A DNA stretch of 64,000 nt from positions 25,937 to 89,936 of the forward strand of contig NCRC01000013.1 in NCBI GenBank assembly GCA_002894685.1, read 5' to 3'. Positions 59,251-64,000 of the stretch are shown here, in pieces (within the stretch, counting starts at the first letter, position 1; every line of letters starts with the position of its first letter). The DNA comes from Salinivenus lutea. GTDB lineage: Bacteria > Bacteroidota > Rhodothermia > Rhodothermales > Salinibacteraceae. The position numbers were made by a program, and so were the translations under genes. The notes under the pieces are model-generated. The model saw only the letters and a program-made list of their open reading frames with translations, did no database searches and was not told where the DNA came from.

Positions 59251-62200
59251 ATGGCTCCCCTCCACTCCCTGTCTCCAGTGCCCATGGATTGTCCCGCCCG
59301 TCCCTCCCTCTTCTCACACCCAGAACGGCCCCCGGCCGTCCTGTTGGTCCTCTGCGTCGCCCTGCTCGTCGTTCCCGACGGAGCGGTTGCCCAGATCAGC
59401 CTGCCGACGGAGGGGACCACAGTATCCCGCGACTTCGACTCGTTTGCCGGGAACGGATTCTCCCCATCGCCCAGCACGGGCCAGCTCAACTCCAATGCCT
59501 TCATTGCCACGGGGCTGAGCGACGGCGACCTGTCCTTCGGCGACACGAATACGTCCGGCGACTTCGCTCGGGGCACGAGTGGGGGCGGCGTCACGGCGGG
59601 CGGCATCTATGCGTTCGAGACGGCTTCCGGTGATTTTAGCCTCGGGGTGCAACCGAGCGGCCCCGACTTCACCCCGGGGACGTTTGTCGCCCAGTACCAG
59701 AACGAGACGGGCGGGACGATCACCAGCATCGACCTCGCCTACGACGTTAAGATCCGGAACAATGCGTCCCGTGCCAGCTCGGTTACTGCCGCCTACGCGC
59801 TCGGAACCTGCGGAAGCCTCCCTCCCGGCGATGACTTTTCGGACCTGTCGGGCCTGGACGTTACCACCCCGGAAGCAGCCGATGAGACCCCGGCCTGGAC
59901 CACCACGGCGCGCTCAGCCACCCCCTCGGTGGACCTGCCGGCGGACGACTGCCTGTTCCTCCGCTTTCGGTCCGACGACGTGAGCGGCGGTGGCTCCCGC
60001 GACGAGATTGCCCTCGACAACCTGAGCGTCACGCCGGCGCAGGCGCCGACCGTCCAGTTTACGGCCGCCAGCGGGACGGTGAGCGAGGCGGCAGGCTCGA
60101 CGACGCTGACCGCCAAGATCACCAACCCCGACGGCAACGCGGTGGACGTGGACGTGACGTTCGATCCGGGCAGTAGCGCCTCCCCGGACGACTTCACGAG
60201 CTCGTTTCCCGCCACAGATACGACCACGACCCTCACCTTTCCGGCGGGGGCGAGCAGTGGAGCCACCGAAACGGTGGCGCTCGACCTCAACGAGGAGGAC
60301 GGGACGGAGGGCGACGAGACGGCCGCGTTCACTCTGGAAAACCTCTCGTCGGACGGGGACGCGACCATCAGCCCGCCCTCCTCGTTCGACCTCACGATTC
60401 AGGACGCTGTGAGCGAGCACGCAGGGGACGTGCTGATCACGGAGCTGATGCCGGCCCCGTCGGTCAACGACACCGATGGCGAGTACATTGAGCTGTACAA
60501 CGCCACCCCAAGCGACCTCCCCGCCGGCAGCCTAACCCTCCAGGTCGGCAGCAGCACAACGAATATTGACGTTCCGGTTCCCGCCCGCGGCTTCCTGCTC
60601 CTCTGCCGGAACACCTCTCCCTCTCAGAATGGCGGCATTCCCGCCTGCGACCTGGAATACGACGGCGGCCTCACCAACGGCGGAGAGACCGTGCACGTGC
60701 TCGACGCGAACGACTCGGTGGTGGACACGGTCACCTACGACGACGCTGCGCCCTGGCCCGACTTTGACGACGCGGCGATCGTGTTTACGGGCACGAGCGA
60801 GAACAACGACGGCACCAACTGGGCCCGGGCCACACGCCGGGAGCGCGGCTTTACGCAGGACGGAAGTGGGAGCGACGACGCCGGATCGCCCGGTCGGAAC
60901 GGCACGGAGCAGACGCTGCAACCCACCGCCGAGATCACCGGCGGGGCCGGATGGCGCATGCTGGCGGCCCCAGTGGGCGGCGTCAACGCCGACACCCTGG
61001 CAAAAGTGAACCTCGTGCAGGGCGTCGACGGGCACTTCCCCTCTGCGCCCCCCAACCTCTACCGGTGGCCCGGCGGCCCGGCCTCGGGCACCGACTGGGC
61101 CGTTCCGTCCCCGGCAACCGACCTGACGAGCGAGGGGCGAGGGTTCATCTGGTACGTCTTCGAGGTGGCCGGGACGCCGCGAACCGACCCGCCGCCCTTT
61201 GCGCTCGGCCTGCCCGGCACGCCCCGCACCTCCGACATCACGACCAGCGCTCTGGACGAGGGCTTTCACCTGCTCGGCAACCCGTACGCGCAGTCGTTCG
61301 ACCTGTCGGCCCTGAACCTGGGCGCGCAGAACTTCCAGACCACGGCCCAGGTCTGGGACCCGAGCGATGCGACCTACGTGCCCCTCACGCAGTCGGGCAC
61401 AAGCGAGGATGTTGTCGGGGCCTACCAGGGCTTTTTCGTGGAGTGTGACGCCAACACCTCCTGCTCCGGCAACGCCCTCACGTTTTCCGCCGCGGGCCGC
61501 CGCGCCGATCCCATCGACGTGGAGAATTTCGAGACGGATCGCCCCCCTCGCATCCAGTTTCGGCTGGTGGGCCGAAGCGCGACGGACTCGGTGCTTACCC
61601 GCGACGAGGCCCTCACGCTGCACGCGCCGGAAGGGGCGACCGCCGGCTGGGACGTGCACGATGCCTCCAAGCTCACGCCCCTCTCGTCCCGCTACGCCAC
61701 GGTGGCGTTCCAGGACACCGTGGATGGGGACGTCCGCCTGCAGTCGGTCGTCTCGATCCCGCGGCCGCTGCCCGAAGGGGGAATTGAACAGCCAGTGGCG
61801 CTCCAGCGGATGAACGCGGACGGCATCGACACCTTCGAGCTCCACTGGCCCACGTGGGAGCACGTGCCCGATAGCTGGGGCGTGACCCTGCACGATACAG
61901 TCGCCGACTCCACCGTGAATCTCCGGAGGGACACGTCGTATGTCTTCTCCCCATCGGCCCCGGCGGCTCAGCCCCCAACAGCTCGCCCGTCCTCCGCTCC
62001 ACACTCGGCACTCCCACGCGCCCCTCGGGCCACGGCCTCATCGGCCCCGGCCCGATTCCTCCTCACGGTGCAGCCGACCCCGATTCCGGTGGAGCTGGCC
62101 CACTTCAGTGTCAGCACGACCGACCAGTCGGCCCGGCTCTCGTGGACCACGGCCAGCGAGACCAACAATGCGGGCTTTCACGTCGAGCACCGTGCCCCGG

Positions 62201-62646
62201 GCGTTGAGCAGTTTGAGTCCGTAGGCTTCGTTGACGGGCACGGCACGACCGACGCCCCCCGGCGCTACCGCTTCCGTACGGGGCCCCTCGACCCGGGGCG
62301 GCACGTCTTCCGCCTGCGACAGGTCGACCTGGACGGCTCATCCACCCGGAGCGATACCGTGGCCGTGCAGGTCCGTCTCGACGGAGACGCCCGCGTCACC
62401 GTCGCCCCTCATCCGATAAGCGACGCGGGCACCGTGACAGTTCAGGTGCCGACCGGTCAGCAGGTCGAGGTCGCCCTATACGATATGCTCGGGCGACGCA
62501 TACGTACGCTCTACGACGGACGCCTCTCGGGACAGCAGTCTCACTCTCTTCCCCTGCGCACCGAGGGGCTGTCCAGCGGGTCGTACCTCCTCCGCACCGA
62601 GGGCAAGGAGTTCCACACAACTCAGCGCGTTACGGTGGTCCGCTGA
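59251..62646 (+). CDS. Large secreted protein: Calx-beta and lamin-tail domains with T9SS type A sorting domain
   Basis: 1131 residues (the Met at 59284 is an alternative start) with a signal peptide (AVLLVLCVALLVVPDGAVAQ). Residues ~265-388 form a Calx-beta-like domain (TVQFTAASGTVSEAAGSTTL, EEDGTEGDETAAFTLENLSS). Residues ~390-510 are a lamin-tail domain (VLITELMPAPSVNDTDGEYI, ELYNATPSDLPAGSLTLQVG). A long central region with GWRMLAAPVGG and GFHLLGNPYAQSFDLSALNL follows. The C-terminal FN3-like module (PVELAHFSVSTTDQSARLSW) leads to a T9SS tail at ~1047-1131 (LYDMLGRRIRTLYDG, LSSGSYLLRTEG). It is a surface or extracellular adhesin-like protein; the substrate is unknown. Confidence 0.88.
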   Translation: MAPLHSLSPVPMDCPARPSLFSHPERPPAVLLVLCVALLVVPDGAVAQISLPTEGTTVSRDFDSFAGNGFSPSPSTGQLNSNAFIATGLSDGDLSFGDTNTSGDFARGTSGGGVTAGGIYAFETASGDFSLGVQPSGPDFTPGTFVAQYQNETGGTITSIDLAYDVKIRNNASRASSVTAAYALGTCGSLPPGDDFSDLSGLDVTTPEAADETPAWTTTARSATPSVDLPADDCLFLRFRSDDVSGGGSRDEIALDNLSVTPAQAPTVQFTAASGTVSEAAGSTTLTAKITNPDGNAVDVDVTFDPGSSASPDDFTSSFPATDTTTTLTFPAGASSGATETVALDLNEEDGTEGDETAAFTLENLSSDGDATISPPSSFDLTIQDAVSEHAGDVLITELMPAPSVNDTDGEYIELYNATPSDLPAGSLTLQVGSSTTNIDVPVPARGFLLLCRNTSPSQNGGIPACDLEYDGGLTNGGETVHVLDANDSVVDTVTYDDAAPWPDFDDAAIVFTGTSENNDGTNWARATRRERGFTQDGSGSDDAGSPGRNGTEQTLQPTAEITGGAGWRMLAAPVGGVNADTLAKVNLVQGVDGHFPSAPPNLYRWPGGPASGTDWAVPSPATDLTSEGRGFIWYVFEVAGTPRTDPPPFALGLPGTPRTSDITTSALDEGFHLLGNPYAQSFDLSALNLGAQNFQTTAQVWDPSDATYVPLTQSGTSEDVVGAYQGFFVECDANTSCSGNALTFSAAGRRADPIDVENFETDRPPRIQFRLVGRSATDSVLTRDEALTLHAPEGATAGWDVHDASKLTPLSSRYATVAFQDTVDGDVRLQSVVSIPRPLPEGGIEQPVALQRMNADGIDTFELHWPTWEHVPDSWGVTLHDTVADSTVNLRRDTSYVFSPSAPAAQPPTARPSSAPHSALPRAPRATASSAPARFLLTVQPTPIPVELAHFSVSTTDQSARLSWTTASETNNAGFHVEHRAPGVEQFESVGFVDGHGTTDAPRRYRFRTGPLDPGRHVFRLRQVDLDGSSTRSDTVAVQVRLDGDARVTVAPHPISDAGTVTVQVPTGQQVEVALYDMLGRRIRTLYDGRLSGQQSHSLPLRTEGLSSGSYLLRTEGKEFHTTQRVTVVR

Positions 62647-62698
62647 TCCGTCGCGGGGGTCCACCGTCTTTTCTCCTCTCTCAGCCCCATTACCTCCC

Positions 62699-63040
62699 AT
62701 GTACTCTCTACTTTTCCCCGTCAGGCTTCGCGTCGTTCTTCTGGGACTGACCGCCGCCCTTCTCCTCGCGGCTCCCGCACCCGCACAGCCCTCAGAACGG
62801 CCGCGCGCCGCCCCCTCCCCCGACGTCCCCGGCGCCACCGTTCCGGAGTGGGCCGAGCCAAGCGCCCCGCCGTCGTTTTCTACCTCTCCTTCACCGGCTC
62901 GCACAAAAAACACGGCTCCTGCCCTACCGAAAAACCCCACGCAAGTGCCCGTGGATGGCGGCCTGGGATGGTTGGCGGCCGCCGGGGCCGCCTATGCGAT
63001 CGGCCGCCTTCGGAGGCGCTCCGGCAATGGGGACGTGTGA
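62699..63040 (+). CDS. Small PID-CTERM-like sorted protein
   Basis: 113 residues. A signal peptide (RLRVVLLGLTAALLLAAPAP, then AQP) is followed by a Pro/Ser/Ala-rich disordered body and a C-terminal tripartite signal: PVDGGLGWLAAAGAAYAIGR, then LRRR. This matches the layout of PID-CTERM tails (P-[IV]-D-G-G, hydrophobic helix, basic cluster), which resemble other exosortase-processed C-terminal signals. No exosortase gene is in the window. It lies 52 bases after the large T9SS cargo gene and may be co-transcribed with it. Function of the mature protein is unknown. Confidence 0.75.
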   Translation: MYSLLFPVRLRVVLLGLTAALLLAAPAPAQPSERPRAAPSPDVPGATVPEWAEPSAPPSFSTSPSPARTKNTAPALPKNPTQVPVDGGLGWLAAAGAAYAIGRLRRRSGNGDV

Positions 63041-63088
63041 GTCGTCCGGTCCTCTGGCCGTTTCCTTTGCTCTTCCCCCGTTGAGCTC

Positions 63089-63823
63089 ATGTTGCCCTCC
63101 CCGTATGGCCCCGACCGCAGCCTCCTCCTCGCCACCGTCCTTCTGGTGAGCGGGGGCCTCTGGGCAAGCGGCGTGATCTACCTGCTGAGCACAATCGGCC
63201 CCATCCTCCCCCGGCCCGCGTACTCAACGGAGGCACAGGGACTCCGCTCGCCCCTCAGCTCCCCATCCACGCTCCAACGCATACGAGACCGCTCCCGGAC
63301 GCGTCCCTCGCACACGCGGTGGTCCCCCTCATCAAAGAGGCCCCTCCAGCGATCCGGCACACGGCCGACGCACGCCCTCAATCGCCGGTCTCTGCCTTCA
63401 CTCTCAGCTCCGTCCTTCTCCGCCCCTCAATCGCCCTTCGCCGTCGGGGCCGCAACGCCCCCCGACCGTCCTCGGCGACGAAATGCCCGGTCCCCCGTCA
63501 GCTCTGGCCCCGGGCGTGGGGCCCCGTCGCAAGATCGCGTAGGGTGGACGGCTCCCCTCCCGCCCCTCAACGGGCGACCTCGCTCCCTGCGCAGGGCGTT
63601 GGTCACAGCCCCTCCTTCCTCGTCGAAGGAGCGCTCGCCGGCCGCCCCCAGGGCCTCTTCCGCGCCGGAATCCACTCCCGCACGTCCCGACATGCGTCGT
63701 CGGCCGCCCCAGATGCCGATCGACGGCGGACTCAGAGGGCTTACGGCTGCGGACACGGCGTACCCGGACCGTCGCCCACAGACGCCATCGGACTCGAGTA
63801 CGGGACCGAACGGCGGCCCATAA
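63089..63823 (+). CDS. Low-complexity membrane-anchored protein with degenerate PID-CTERM-like tail
   Basis: 244 residues. One N-terminal membrane helix (LLLATVLLVSGGLWASGVIY) is followed by a Ser/Pro/Arg-rich disordered body. Near the end, MPIDGGLRGLTAADTAYPDR aligns without gaps with the PVDGGLGWLAAAGAAYAIGR tail of the gene 48 bases upstream. The hydrophobic helix, however, is broken by Arg, Thr, Asp and Pro, and the basic cluster is diluted, so the tail should no longer be a sorting signal. It could be a decaying duplicate, a repurposed motif or a non-coding frame; composition alone does not decide. Confidence 0.45.
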   Translation: MLPSPYGPDRSLLLATVLLVSGGLWASGVIYLLSTIGPILPRPAYSTEAQGLRSPLSSPSTLQRIRDRSRTRPSHTRWSPSSKRPLQRSGTRPTHALNRRSLPSLSAPSFSAPQSPFAVGAATPPDRPRRRNARSPVSSGPGRGAPSQDRVGWTAPLPPLNGRPRSLRRALVTAPPSSSKERSPAAPRASSAPESTPARPDMRRRPPQMPIDGGLRGLTAADTAYPDRRPQTPSDSSTGPNGGP

Positions 63824-63902
63824 CGACAAAACGGCCCAGCCCAATCGGGCTCGGCCGCCTTATCGGACGCTCCCCTGCGCACATTCGGTGGGCGTGCCGT
63901 CG

Positions 63903-64000
63903 CTATTTCACCACGGTCAGCTGGCGCGAGACCGTCTTTCCGTCCGCCTGCATCCGCAGGAAGTACGTGCCGCTGGAGAGGCCGCCGGCGTCGAACGTCA
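63903..64000 (-). CDS. C-terminus of a T9SS type A cargo protein (cut by window edge)
   Basis: The last 32 residues read TFDAGGLSSGTYFLRMQADG, then KTVSRQLTVVK before a TAG stop. GLSSGTYFLR and the terminal LTVVK are the end of a Por secretion (type IX) sorting domain, nearly identical in layout to the ends of the proteins at 4792 and 59251. The bulk of the gene lies to the right of the window. Confidence 0.85.
   Translation of the reverse strand, partial: TFDAGGLSSGTYFLRMQADGKTVSRQLTVVK

Overview
The window is GC-rich (roughly 65 %) and carries SusC/SusD pairs, T9SS type A sorting tails, PF14905-type TonB receptors and strikingly acidic proteins. These together point to a Bacteroidota member of the Rhodothermia/Salinibacter type, probably a halophile. 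Species identity is an inference from composition and gene content; no rRNA gene is present.

Layout. 1-1871 (minus): a LytTR response regulator cut by the window edge and its LytS-type sensor kinase. 1993-6888 (minus): a TonB-dependent receptor and a secreted beta-propeller glycosidase with a T9SS tail. 7209-14656 (minus): a tripartite RND efflux operon (TetR, outer-membrane factor, adaptor, pump). It is interrupted between adaptor and pump by a four-helix-bundle (S23/Avd-like) gene wrapped in ACGTT-word repeats. 14757-38636 (minus): a 24-kb polysaccharide utilization locus: SusC, SusD, GH43, a GH2 remnant, GH2, BNR_4 protein, GH30, PQQ-type sugar dehydrogenase, GH3, GH2, ThuA, GH51 and a second BNR_4 protein. 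39283-44555 (plus, divergent): a LacI-family regulator, aldose epimerase, galactose-1-phosphate uridylyltransferase and a vSGLT-like Na+/galactose symporter.

The two halves read as one system. Galactosidases, a beta-1,6-galactanase-like GH30 and arabinofuranosidases would strip an arabinogalactan-like glycan, SusCD would import oligomers, and galactose would enter through the symporter and the Leloir enzymes GalM and GalT (galK and galE are not in the window). Copies of an AAAGCGCTTT-type palindrome in front of susC, lacI and the symporter are likely LacI operators that tie the parts together.

44699-58972 is a mixed housekeeping and accessory stretch. It holds two exported SAM methyltransferases, a ClpP whose triad Asp is Asn, a cNMP-domain thioredoxin-reductase-like protein lacking CxxC, DoxX next to a 28-bp perfect palindrome, an MFS/LysR divergent pair, small uncharacterised proteins, a DUF4382 lipoprotein, a GNAT enzyme, an S9 peptidase and a secreted nuclease. 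59251-64000 is a surface-protein cluster: a Calx-beta/lamin-tail T9SS cargo protein, a PID-CTERM-like small protein followed by an apparently decayed or repurposed second copy, and the tail of another T9SS cargo protein.

I saw no tRNA, rRNA, CRISPR array or complete insertion sequence.
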